Positions 1-5,893 of a stretch of DNA of 5,893 bases are shown here, piece by piece. A program made the translations under genes and the position numbers. This stretch comes from Bacillota bacterium (GTDB taxonomy: Bacteria > Bacillota_I > Bacilli_A > RFN20 > CAG-826): assembly GCA_023457325.1 (NCBI GenBank), contig JAEWLX010000089.1:1-5893 (forward strand). The letters run 5' to 3'. The number at the start of each line of letters is the position of its first letter. Position 1 is the first letter of the stretch. The notes beneath the pieces were generated by a model. The model saw only the letters and a list, made by a program, of their open reading frames with translations, did no database searches and was not told the origin of the DNA.

Positions 1-215
1 CTTTGTTTGTTGTCACTGGACCGCGAAAACTTATTTGGGCAAAAGAACTTGTAGAGGAATACATGAATGAAGTGGGAGCAGTTAAAGACGAAAATTATAT
101 ACCACAAGACTATAGGGTAGATAGAAAAACCACTAAAGAACTTATTGAAAAGGGTCTTATTAAAACAGCTATATTAAATGAAACTTATAAAAAAATAATC
201 GACGGAGAGGAATAA
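1..215 (+). CDS. 3' end of an unrecognised gene (partial, start lies upstream)
   Basis: The reading frame is open from the left edge to a TAA at 213-215. A TTG at position 3 could serve as a start, but there is no room for a ribosome site and the frame is open before it, so this is more likely the last 70 or so residues of a longer protein. The peptide is charged and probably helical, rich in Lys and Glu, beginning around FVVTGPRKLIWAKELVEEY and ending in KKIIDGEE. I see no catalytic motif, membrane segment or signal peptide and do not recognise the family. Its stop is followed four bases later by an ATG (219) whose ribosome site lies inside this gene's last codons, so it was probably upstream in an operon with whatever once followed. 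Its position beside a DUF262 remnant makes a defence or mobile-element role possible, but nothing in the peptide shows it. Confidence 0.6.
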   Translation, partial: LFVVTGPRKLIWAKELVEEYMNEVGAVKDENYIPQDYRVDRKTTKELIEKGLIKTAILNETYKKIIDGEE

Positions 216-218
216 AAA

Positions 219-251
219 ATGGATCCCATTGTCAAGCTTGTCTTAAATTAG
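219..251 (+). pseudogene. Aborted gene start: good ribosome site and ATG, frame closes after 10 codons
   Basis: GGAGAGG at 204-210 sits 8 bases before ATG 219, overlapping the end of the preceding gene, which is a typical arrangement for a translationally coupled gene. The encoded peptide is only MDPIVKLVLN before TAG at 249-251. In another frame (about 245-328) a short open stretch runs on (VFISFKRQNRLMDKLNLFRINNAAV) before TGA, so a frameshifted remnant is possible. I infer a decayed or truncated gene, perhaps the original start of the DUF262-type protein whose C-terminal half lies at 550-1311. A genuine ten-residue leader peptide is an alternative that cannot be excluded. Confidence 0.35.
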
Positions 252-549
252 TATTTATTAGTTTTAAAAGACAAAACCGATTAATGGATAAATTAAATCT
301 GTTTAGGATTAATAATGCAGCGGTATGAACTTTTATAGTGAAGGGATCACTAATATCTATTAATTATTATAATTCTTATTAAAACAACTTTACTTTGCAG
401 AGTTATAGCAGTTTAGTAATCATAAGCACATACAAATCAGACACGAACTTAAAAGTTTACACAGAAGACCAAAAAAAGACCAGAAACGACACGAATTTGC
501 AAAAGTATAGTAATGTTATTACTATAGACTTATTGCCTATGCCTTATAG
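252..549. other. About 300 bp with no convincing gene, between two gene remnants
   Basis: This AT-rich stretch has frequent stops in all plus-strand frames. The longest open run (TTG 395 to 583) has no ribosome site and a low-complexity, Ser/Thr/Lys-rich translation that I take to be chance. Visible structure is limited to a perfect 6-bp inverted repeat TAGTGA-AGGGA-TCACTA at 336-352 and two copies of GACACGAAYTT at 440-450 and 488-498. Neither is recognisable as a known site. The segment lies exactly where the N-terminal half of a DUF262 protein would be expected, so it is best read as replacement or decayed sequence. Confidence 0.45.
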
Positions 550-1311
550 CAAGTCGATGGCACCATCCTTAATAGAGCCTTAAAAAATAGATGGGATGAG
601 TTTACTGCTGCACTATTGAATGTAAAAACATTGATGGAATCTGTAGGATTGGATTTAACTAGGTTCTCTTCTTCGTGGAACGTAATTGTTCCAGTCGTAT
701 ATTTTGTGTTTTGGAACAGTGAATCCTACTTAAATTACGCAGAAGATGTAAAAAAATATATTTTAAGAAGTATTTTATTTAAGTACTATGCTTCTGGTAC
801 AACGGGCAAATTAAAACAGATGAGGGATAACATAAATCAAAACGACTATATTTTATCAGTACAGTCAATCGATTTGATTCCTGGTTTACATCTGACTAAT
901 AACATGGTCGAAGATATAATGCTTGAAGAAAAAGGAAGTCGTGTTGTGAGTGAAGCTCTATTCTATTTAGGTGCTGACTGGTGTGTTAATTCAAATTACG
1001 ACCTGGATCACTTACATCCGTCTATTTCATTTGAGAGATTACCGGCCGGGGTAAACCAGAATGATTGGAGACAATGGTCTAAATTAAAAAATAAATTACC
1101 AAACTTACATTTGTATGCGCCAACGTTAAATATTGCTAAAAGTGACTATCCACTTGACCAATTTGTTGGAATGATGAACCAAGCACAAAAGGACACTTTT
1201 TATTACCAAGGAATTATCCCGGTAAATCAATCTTTAGCGATTATAAATTTTGGTGATTTTTATGAAGAAAGAAAGAACGAATTAGTTAGAAGAATAACTG
1301 AATTGCTATAA
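550..1311 (+). pseudogene. C-terminal half of a DUF262-type (GmrSD-like) protein with HNH-like motif, N-terminus missing
   Basis: The frame is open from just after TAG 547-549 to TAA 1309-1311. A TTG at 616 could be called as the start, but 22 codons upstream of it still read like the family (VDGTILNRALKNRWDEF joined to the rest), so the homologous region begins near 550 and no start codon with a ribosome site is present. From residues counted at TTG 616, FSSSWNVIVPVVYF (18-30) matches the segment before the nuclease-like domain. YDLDHLHP (128-135), LPNLHL (161-166) and NIAKSDYPLDQF (172-183) match the His/Asn pattern and the N-x-x-KSD motif of DUF262 C-terminal domains, which resemble DUF1524/HNH nucleases. 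Full-length relatives are usually around 550-620 residues with an N-terminal DUF262 domain (DGQQR motif, nucleotide-dependent), and that part is absent. Relatives include type IV restriction enzymes of the GmrSD kind. I call it a truncated remnant. A shortened but expressed protein is possible, since the remaining frame is intact over some 254 codons. Confidence 0.7.
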
Positions 1312-1394
1312 AAAAACATCATATTTTAGGGTTCAACCAATTATGTGTAAGTAAACAAGTGCCTACCGGTATCGAACTAAAAATGGGTATACAG

Positions 1395-1422
1395 ACGCCC
1401 AGAAACGCCCAGAAACGCCCAG
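1395..1422. repeat. Three direct repeats of ACGCCCAG at 10-bp spacing
   Basis: ACGCCCAG occurs at 1395-1402, 1405-1412 and 1415-1422, separated by AA each time, so the period is one turn of the DNA helix. The block is GC-rich in an AT-rich surrounding. Helically phased short repeats suggest a protein-binding array. Because the repeats lie about 140 bp from the tRNA-Phe fragment, integrase arm-type sites are one reading; an iteron, an operator or a chance tandem expansion are others. Confidence 0.75.
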
Positions 1423-1513
1423 TTAGGTCAAAAATTTACCAGTTATGTTTTTTGGGTAAAAAAATCCATGCCTTTATGTGTGTGATTGGCACCATCTCTA
1501 ATTTTGTTTAAAG

Positions 1514-1537
1514 TGCTGATATAATCGGCATTTTTTT
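1514..1537 (+). terminator. Intrinsic (Rho-independent) terminator
   Basis: TGCTGAT (1514-1520), loop ATA, and ATCGGCA (1524-1530) form a 7-bp stem with one G-U pair, followed directly by seven T residues (1531-1537). Preceding A residues can extend pairing into the T run. On the minus strand no T run follows the stem, so it acts in the plus direction. It would end transcription coming from the DUF262 remnant and insulate the downstream operon. Confidence 0.75.
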
Positions 1538-1560
1538 ATATCGTAGGAATATTGCATATA

Positions 1561-1589
1561 GACACACGGATTTTCAGTCCGTTGCTCTA
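1561..1589 (-). other. Internal fragment of a tRNA-Phe gene (anticodon arm), probable attachment-site remnant
   Basis: Read on the minus strand, the segment contains TAGAGCAACGGACTG followed by AAAATCCGTGTGTC. This is the 3' side of the D arm, the whole anticodon arm with a GAA anticodon (stem ACGGA/TCCGT), and the start of the variable loop of a bacterial tRNA-Phe. As I recall the Bacillus subtilis tRNA-Phe sequence, all 29 bases match. The flanks (AT-rich, no acceptor stem, no T arm) do not match at all, so this is not a functional tRNA. Such isolated tRNA pieces are usually the far-end att copy of an element integrated into a tRNA gene, and tyrosine recombinases often cross over in the symmetrical anticodon arm. 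The intact tRNA-Phe is not in this window. Recognition of the fragment is firm; its role as an att site is inference. Confidence 0.7.
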
Positions 1590-1635
1590 TAAGAAATATG
1601 TTATCTAAATCTACGCTTGCCAACATTAACATTAC

Positions 1636-1663
1636 TTTACAAGTAGTGTCTCAATTATATAAA
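1636..1663 (+). promoter_or_regulatory. Sigma-A-type promoter for the aminotransferase operon
   Basis: TTTACA (1636-1641) and TATAAA (1658-1663) are separated by 16 bp, with each box one or two mismatches from consensus. Transcription would begin near 1670, giving a leader of about 70 bases. Two further TATAAT hexamers (1669-1674 and 1683-1688) lie just downstream but lack a convincing -35 box at the right distance. They could be alternative -10 elements. Confidence 0.5.
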
Positions 1664-1728
1664 CTATCTATAATTCAATTGTTATAATTTATATATCATC
1701 ACACTGAGGGTGTTTTTATTATATTAAT

Positions 1729-1735
1729 AAGGAGG
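1729..1735 (+). promoter_or_regulatory. Ribosome binding site of the aminotransferase gene
   Basis: AAGGAGG, a near-perfect Shine-Dalgarno sequence, lies 6 bases before ATG 1742. It fixes this ATG as the start and points to high translation. Confidence 0.85.
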
Positions 1736-1741
1736 TAGCAA

Positions 1742-2866
1742 ATGACGATTAAACGAAATGTATTATTAAATCCTGGACCAGCGACCACAACCGATACTGT
1801 TAAGGCTTCGCTTATGGCGCCTGATATGTGCCACCGCGAACAAGATTTTGTCGATGTTATCGAAAAGCTTAGAAAAGATCTTGTCACAATCGCAAAAGGA
1901 AACGATAAGGATCATGTCGCGGTTTTATTTTCGGGCTCAGGAACTATTAATATGGACGTGGCACTAAATTCATTGCTACCCGAAGGAAAGAAAGTATTGA
2001 TTGTTAATAATGGCGCTTACTCATCAAGAGCGGTGGACATTGCTAAATTTTACAACCTTCAATATATCGAACTTAAGTTAGATTTCTCATCTGCAGTTGA
2101 TCTTAATGAAGTAAGAAAAGTTTTTGCTAGCAACCAAGATATTGCCCTTGTTTATACGACTCATCATGAAACAGGTTCGGGCATTTTAAATGATCTTCGC
2201 GGCATTGGTAAAATCGCTCACGAAAATGGCGCTGTTTTTGTCGCCGATACTACTTCATCGTTTGCCTTAGTCCCCATTGATATTGTTAATGATAATGTCG
2301 ATTTTATCCTTGCTTCTGCCCAAAAGGGAATTGCTGCAATGCCGGGATTATCCTTTATTATTGGGCGAAGAGATATTATCGAAAAATCAAAAGATTATCC
2401 TAAGCGTTCTTATTACTGCAATTTATATCGTCAGTACTATCATTTTGAATATAATGGCGAAATGCAGTTTACGCCACCCGTTCAACTTGTCTATGCTGCC
2501 GCTCAAGGCGTCAAAGAATATTTCCTTGAAGGCGCCGAAAAGAAATATCAACGCATCCTTCGCATTAATAATGCGGTTCACGATGGTTTAAAGCGACTCG
2601 GCTTTCAAGAAACAATTAAACGTGAGCATCAAGGCCCGCTGGTTGTCTCTGTTTTATATCCAAATGATACGAACTGGGATTTTAAAAAAGTTCATGACTA
2701 TTGTTATCAAAGAGGCTTTATTTTGTTTCCTCGTCCTGTTGGTGGTATTCCTGCCTTTCGCATCGGCGCCTTAGGCGCAATTGATGTCAAAGACATTGAA
2801 AACTTTTTTATTATCTTACGGGAAGCCTTATTATCGTTTAAGATAGAAGTACCTGTTCGCTACTAG
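1742..2866 (+). CDS. PhnW-like class V aminotransferase (2-aminoethylphosphonate-pyruvate transaminase family)
   Basis: This is a PLP-dependent fold-type I enzyme of 374 residues, the normal length for the family. NVLLNPGPATTTDTVK (6-21) matches the LLTPGPLTTxxTVK opening of PhnW. SGSGT (64-68) is the phosphate-binding loop. HHETGSGIL (141-149) and VADTTSSF (167-174) hold the PLP-contacting region including Asp169. SAQKGIAAMPG (192-202) carries the Schiff-base lysine, Lys195. RSYYCNLYRQY (222-232), MQFTPPVQ (241-248) and FRIGALG (339-345), with Arg340 expected to bind the substrate carboxylate, also follow the PhnW pattern. PhnW converts 2-aminoethylphosphonate and pyruvate to phosphonoacetaldehyde and alanine, and the reaction also runs in the biosynthetic direction. 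The related alanine/serine-glyoxylate aminotransferases are the main alternative, so the substrate is not settled. The protein is cytoplasmic, with no signal peptide. It is the first gene of the operon, and its stop overlaps the ribosome site of the next gene, 8 bases upstream of that gene's ATG. Family confidence is high, exact substrate moderate. Confidence 0.8.
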   Translation: MTIKRNVLLNPGPATTTDTVKASLMAPDMCHREQDFVDVIEKLRKDLVTIAKGNDKDHVAVLFSGSGTINMDVALNSLLPEGKKVLIVNNGAYSSRAVDIAKFYNLQYIELKLDFSSAVDLNEVRKVFASNQDIALVYTTHHETGSGILNDLRGIGKIAHENGAVFVADTTSSFALVPIDIVNDNVDFILASAQKGIAAMPGLSFIIGRRDIIEKSKDYPKRSYYCNLYRQYYHFEYNGEMQFTPPVQLVYAAAQGVKEYFLEGAEKKYQRILRINNAVHDGLKRLGFQETIKREHQGPLVVSVLYPNDTNWDFKKVHDYCYQRGFILFPRPVGGIPAFRIGALGAIDVKDIENFFIILREALLSFKIEVPVRY

Positions 2867-2874
2867 GAGCTCAT

Positions 2875-4581
2875 ATGAAAAAATTTCACCTGACGGATAC
2901 TTATGCTCTAATTAACTTTGATGCCTCATTATGCGACTCCGAAGTTAGCGTTTTGCAATCGAAGAGTTTTGCACAACTTCTTAGCCAGTTTATTAATAAA
3001 CTAAAAAATGATAATGATGAGACGATGAATAGTCTTAAGGGCATTAAGATCGAACAATTTCTTGATGCTTATAAACTTCTATATGTCTTTCCTTTTGACG
3101 ATATTTATAAAAATAATCCTTCGCTTCATAAACTACTTAATAAGCGCGAGGATTTCTATCATTTTACCGAGATGTTTTATGATTATTGGCGAAACATTCA
3201 GCGCTTTGGTTTAATGGCCTCATCGCATTTATATCAACAAAGCGCGAAGGCTCCTGATTTAATAACAACGATTGATAACTTTAATAATCTTATTCTTTCT
3301 TTGTATCGTGGTGTCTCAACTAATCTTTTGGGCGAACAATTTAATGTCTACCGTCAGCTTCCGGCTGGGGTGAACGCTAATTTACTTTATGTTCATCACC
3401 GTGTTCCATATTCATTTGAATATAACAATCTACAAAACATTGCCTTCGTAAGCAAAATCGTGACAAGACCTCCCTTTATTGCCTACACGAAAAGCAATAC
3501 GCGTTCGGGTATATTTAAAGAGATTTTGGAAAATCCTGTTAGCAAACTCGTCATTTCCAAACTACACTTTTTTGCTTTTCCAATTAAAATTGGACCGCTA
3601 TTAGCGTATGTCTATATTCATCGCGATTTCTTACATGAGGGGATTGGTTTATCAAACTTATTTGAGATTGCCTCATTTGACGAAATCAAAGATCGAAAAC
3701 CTGACATCGTCTACTTATATGGTATTGGCGAGACAGAATACGATTGCACCTATCATCATGATAAGGAAAATAATCTTTATCTTGGTTTTGTAAGTCGCCT
3801 TGATAAAAACGATTACTTTGGCTATCTAAAAAAGATGCTTTTAACCTTACATAATTTGTATATGATTGATCAGAAGAAGCTTCCGATTCATGGGGCGATG
3901 GTTTCGATTACATTGAAAAACGATGAGACGAAAAACGTCGTCATCGTCGGCGATAGCGGAGCGGGAAAATCAGAGACGCTTGAGGCCCTTCGCATTATCG
4001 GTCATGACTATATTAAACAAATGAAAATCGTCTTTGACGATATGGGCACTTTCTTAAAGAAAGATGGCAAGGTTTATGCGATTGGAACGGAAATCGGCGC
4101 TTTTGTTCGCCTCGATGATTTAGAAGCAGGATATGCCTATCAAAAAATTGACCGCGCCATCTTTTTAAATCCCGATCAAGTTAATGCTCGTGTTGTCCTT
4201 CCGGTTACTACTTATAAATTTATTACGAGTAACCACCGCGTCGATATGCTTTTATACGCCAACAATTATAGTGAAGTCGATAGCGGTCTAAGATTAATAA
4301 ATAATCTTGATGGTGCGATTGATATTTTCCGCAATGGTCAAAGAAAAGCCAAAGGCACGACTAGCGAGGTTGGTCTCGTCAGTTCTTACTTCGCTAATCC
4401 TTTTGGTCCCGTGCAAAGAAAAGAGCAAACCGAAGTCTTATTGCTCGAGTATTTTAAATTATTAAAAAAAGAAAAGGCGACAATTGGCGAGTTATATACA
4501 AAACTTGCTGTTTCAGGACAAGAAAAAAGTGGCCCACAAGAAGCAGCCCGTATCTTACTAAAATACTTGCTTGATAAATAA
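2875..4581 (+). CDS. PEP carboxykinase-like protein with an HPr-kinase-type P-loop, function unknown
   Basis: The gene encodes 568 residues. AGGAG at 2865-2869 overlaps the previous stop and lies 5 bases before ATG, indicating translational coupling. Residues 1 to about 330 are a soluble, mixed alpha/beta region I do not recognise. The C-terminal half follows ATP-type PEP carboxykinase in order: LPIHGAMV (336-343; compare MHCSAN), the Walker A GDSGAGKSET (359-368, Lys365), the metal-binding IVFDDMG (385-391), VNARVVLPV (436-444; compare ENTRVSYPI, with Arg439 in the substrate-arginine position) and VDMLLYANNY (456-465). The P-loop itself reads like HPr kinase/phosphorylase (GDSGIGKSE) rather than PEPCK (GLSGTGKTT). 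PEPCK and HPrK are known to share this fold. The usual PEPCK N-terminal active-site motifs are not visible, so a gluconeogenic role is doubtful. Binding and transfer of a phosphate from ATP or GTP is likely, but the acceptor is unknown. No membrane segments or signal peptide are seen. Confidence 0.7.
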   Translation: MKKFHLTDTYALINFDASLCDSEVSVLQSKSFAQLLSQFINKLKNDNDETMNSLKGIKIEQFLDAYKLLYVFPFDDIYKNNPSLHKLLNKREDFYHFTEMFYDYWRNIQRFGLMASSHLYQQSAKAPDLITTIDNFNNLILSLYRGVSTNLLGEQFNVYRQLPAGVNANLLYVHHRVPYSFEYNNLQNIAFVSKIVTRPPFIAYTKSNTRSGIFKEILENPVSKLVISKLHFFAFPIKIGPLLAYVYIHRDFLHEGIGLSNLFEIASFDEIKDRKPDIVYLYGIGETEYDCTYHHDKENNLYLGFVSRLDKNDYFGYLKKMLLTLHNLYMIDQKKLPIHGAMVSITLKNDETKNVVIVGDSGAGKSETLEALRIIGHDYIKQMKIVFDDMGTFLKKDGKVYAIGTEIGAFVRLDDLEAGYAYQKIDRAIFLNPDQVNARVVLPVTTYKFITSNHRVDMLLYANNYSEVDSGLRLINNLDGAIDIFRNGQRKAKGTTSEVGLVSSYFANPFGPVQRKEQTEVLLLEYFKLLKKEKATIGELYTKLAVSGQEKSGPQEAARILLKYLLDK

Positions 4582-4630
4582 AAAAGGAAATACGATTCGT
4601 TGTGGCAATCACTAATAGAAATATCCGTTC

Positions 4631-4659
4631 TTTTCATTCGCGCTTATATTTGATAGAAT
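4631..4659 (+). promoter_or_regulatory. Extended -10 promoter candidate before the GNAT gene
   Basis: TTTTCA (4631-4636), a 17-bp spacer and TAGAAT (4654-4659), preceded by TG at 4651-4652 (TGATAGAAT), match a weak -35 with an extended -10 box. Transcription would begin near 4666, only about 17 bases before ATG 4683. No terminator-like hairpin is seen in the 101-bp gap, so read-through from the upstream operon is also likely. Confidence 0.4.
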
Positions 4660-4682
4660 TTTAACGTTGCAGTAATAAACAA

Positions 4683-5807
4683 ATGATAACAATCAAACAA
4701 GTAAAGACGCGCAAAATGCGTCATCAATTCGTTTCCTTTCCCTTAGAGTTATACAAAGGCAATCCATATTTCGTTCCCCCATTATATGGCGACGAGATGA
4801 AAGTCTTTTCAAAGAAAAACGCTTATTATAAAACATCAATTTCTTCTTTTTTTCTTGCTTATGATGGTGACAAGGTGGTCGGAAGAATATCGGGCATCAT
4901 TCAAAACCAAAGTAATCAAAAGAACGGCGAGAGAAGAGCTCGTTTTACTCGCTTTGATGCGATTGATAATCAAGAAGTTGCCAATCTCCTTTTTAAAGCT
5001 GTAGAGCAGTGGGCATTCGATAATGGCATGGAACATATATGTGGTCCCCTCGGTTATAGCGATTTAGAAAGAGAAGGGCTTTTGATTGAAGGTTTTGACC
5101 ATATCGCGACTTTTGAAGAACAATATAACTATGATTACTACGGTAAGTTAATCGAAAACTGCGGGTACGAAAAAGAAATAGACTGGCTGGAGTACAAACT
5201 ATATCGTCCCGAGCGTCTTGATCCAACTTTAGATCGCATCGCTGATGCGGCGATGGAAAAGTTTCATCTTCATATCGGAACAGGTAAAAATAAACGCAAG
5301 TATATTAATAAATATAAAGATGGCATTTTTCATTGTCTTGACGAAGGTTATAAGGAACTATATGGAACCGTGCCGTTTACCAAAGAAATGAAACAGCAAA
5401 TCATCACTCAGTTTATGTATCTCCTTAGTTTAAAATTCATGATCACCGTTTGCGATGAACAAGAAAACGTCATCGCTTTTGGTCTTTCCGTTCCCTCGCT
5501 TGGTCCGGCTTTTCAAGAAAGCGGTGGACGGCTTAACTTAAAAACGATTCGTAAGATGCTTAAAATTTTAAGAAAGCCCGATGTTATCGATTTAGGTCTC
5601 ATCGCCGTTTTACCTAATTATCAATCATTAGGCGTTAATGCCATTATTCTTCGCCATCTCATTCAGGGGATGATTCGCGAAAACATTTCTTATTGTGAAA
5701 CAAATCTAAATTTAGAAAATAATACCAAAGTACAAGCACAGTGGAAATTCTTTCCTAAAGAACAACATAAAAAGCGCCGCAGTTACCTTAAAAAAATAGT
5801 AAGTTAG
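4683..5807 (+). CDS. GNAT-fold (putative N-acyltransferase) family protein
   Basis: The gene encodes a 374-residue soluble protein of a large GNAT-like family with a conserved opening: an N-terminal 'ITIKQV' strand, then FPLELYKGNPYFVPPL (19-34). The N-terminal half (about 55-120) holds FFLAYDGDKVVGRISGI, a GNAT beta-hairpin pattern, and GPLGYSDLEREGLLIEGFD (121-139) is a family signature. The C-terminal half holds the acyl-CoA-binding segment VIDLGLIAVLPNYQSLGVNAIIL (301-323), where QSLGVN (314-319) stands for the usual Q/RxxGxG/A turn. ETNLNLENNTKVQAQWKFF (339-357) closes the domain. GNAT enzymes move an acyl group from acyl-CoA or acyl-ACP to an amine; the substrate here is not known. The start is supported by alignment of the family opening, yet no Shine-Dalgarno precedes ATG 4683 (the upstream bases are TTGCAGTAATAAACAA). 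The gene follows the kinase-like gene on the same strand. Confidence 0.65.
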   Translation: MITIKQVKTRKMRHQFVSFPLELYKGNPYFVPPLYGDEMKVFSKKNAYYKTSISSFFLAYDGDKVVGRISGIIQNQSNQKNGERRARFTRFDAIDNQEVANLLFKAVEQWAFDNGMEHICGPLGYSDLEREGLLIEGFDHIATFEEQYNYDYYGKLIENCGYEKEIDWLEYKLYRPERLDPTLDRIADAAMEKFHLHIGTGKNKRKYINKYKDGIFHCLDEGYKELYGTVPFTKEMKQQIITQFMYLLSLKFMITVCDEQENVIAFGLSVPSLGPAFQESGGRLNLKTIRKMLKILRKPDVIDLGLIAVLPNYQSLGVNAIILRHLIQGMIRENISYCETNLNLENNTKVQAQWKFFPKEQHKKRRSYLKKIVS

Positions 5808-5887
5808 TCGCCTTTAAAACAAATAAATATTATTACATCTTCTTTTTTCGTGTTTTAATGAAAGTAACATAAACCATGGGAGGGAAT

Positions 5888-5893
5888 ATGGAG
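5888..5893 (+). CDS. Start of the next gene (two codons visible)
   Basis: GGGAGGG at 5878-5884 lies 3 bases before ATG 5888, which is followed by GAG. An in-frame ATG at 5876 exists but has no ribosome site before it, so 5888 is the better start. Nothing can be said about the product. The 80-bp gap after the GNAT gene contains a 7-bp inverted repeat (TTAAAAC 5814-5820, GTTTTAA 5852-5858) but no clear terminator or promoter, so this gene may belong to the same transcription unit. Confidence 0.55.

Noticed and set aside
395..583. 62-codon open frame starting at TTG
   Set aside because: It has no ribosome site, a low-complexity Ser/Thr/Lys-rich translation and no family resemblance, and it overlaps in another frame the upstream part of the DUF262 remnant (from 550).
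1036..1056. LPAGVN occurs in both the DUF262 remnant and the PEPCK-like protein (residues 162-167)
   Set aside because: The surrounding residues are unrelated and the proteins belong to different families, so this is a short chance match.
1360..1378. Minus-strand AGTTCGATACCGGTAGGC, resembling a tRNA T-loop and acceptor end (Leu-like)
   Set aside because: The bases 5' of the loop cannot pair to form a T-stem and the acceptor is too short. The resemblance may come from the TACCGGTA palindrome alone, although a second decayed tRNA piece near the tRNA-Phe fragment is not impossible.
1432..1471. Inverted repeat TTTACC...GGTAAA near T and A runs, as a second terminator
   Set aside because: The stem is AT-rich and 6 bp with a loop of more than 10 bases. 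The nearby hairpin at 1514-1537 is a far better terminator.
1701..1717. Small hairpin ACAC/GTGT followed by five T residues in the aminotransferase leader (possible attenuator)
   Set aside because: The stem is only 4-5 bp and weak, and no leader peptide or riboswitch-like structure accompanies it.
4386..5226. Minus-strand open frames at 4386-4637, 4836-5036 and 4993-5226
   Set aside because: They lie opposite well-supported plus-strand genes, have no ribosome sites or recognisable domains, and are antisense shadows.

Overview
The window looks like chromosomal DNA from a low-GC Gram-positive-type bacterium (Bacillota or a Mollicutes-like relative such as an Acholeplasma/Izemoplasma type). The clues are AT-rich DNA, strong purine-rich Shine-Dalgarno sites (AAGGAGG, GGGAGGG), tryptophan always encoded by TGG, TAA/TAG stops, and a tRNA-Phe fragment that matches, from memory, the Bacillus type. 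The exact taxon cannot be fixed from this stretch.

The window falls into two parts. Left part (1 to about 1560): accessory, partly decayed DNA. It holds the 3' end of an unrecognised small gene (to 215). A ribosome site and ATG at 219 follow, but that frame closes after ten codons. About 300 bases without a convincing gene come next, then the C-terminal half of a DUF262-type protein with an HNH-like motif (about 550-1311) whose N-terminal half is missing. Downstream are three 10-bp-spaced direct repeats (1395-1422), an intrinsic terminator (1514-1537) and, on the minus strand, a 29-bp internal piece of a tRNA-Phe gene (1561-1589). The tRNA piece and the repeats together look like the edge or scar of an integrated element.

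Right part (about 1600 to the end): three intact, densely packed plus-strand genes whose codon use looks different (more GGC and CGC). A promoter (TTTACA-N16-TATAAA) and strong ribosome site precede a class V aminotransferase that closely resembles 2-aminoethylphosphonate-pyruvate transaminase (PhnW). Eight bases after its stop begins a 568-residue protein whose C-terminal half resembles ATP-type PEP carboxykinase but carries an HPr-kinase-like P-loop. After a 101-bp gap with its own extended -10 promoter candidate comes a 374-residue GNAT-fold protein. The window ends just inside the start of another gene (ATG at 5888).

The aminotransferase and the kinase-like gene are almost certainly co-transcribed. 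With the GNAT protein they could form a small pathway for an amino- or phosphonate-containing metabolite or lipid, but no phosphonate-forming enzyme (PEP mutase) is visible here, so this is inference. The left part may be a degraded defence island; DUF262/GmrSD relatives are commonly restriction or anti-phage proteins.
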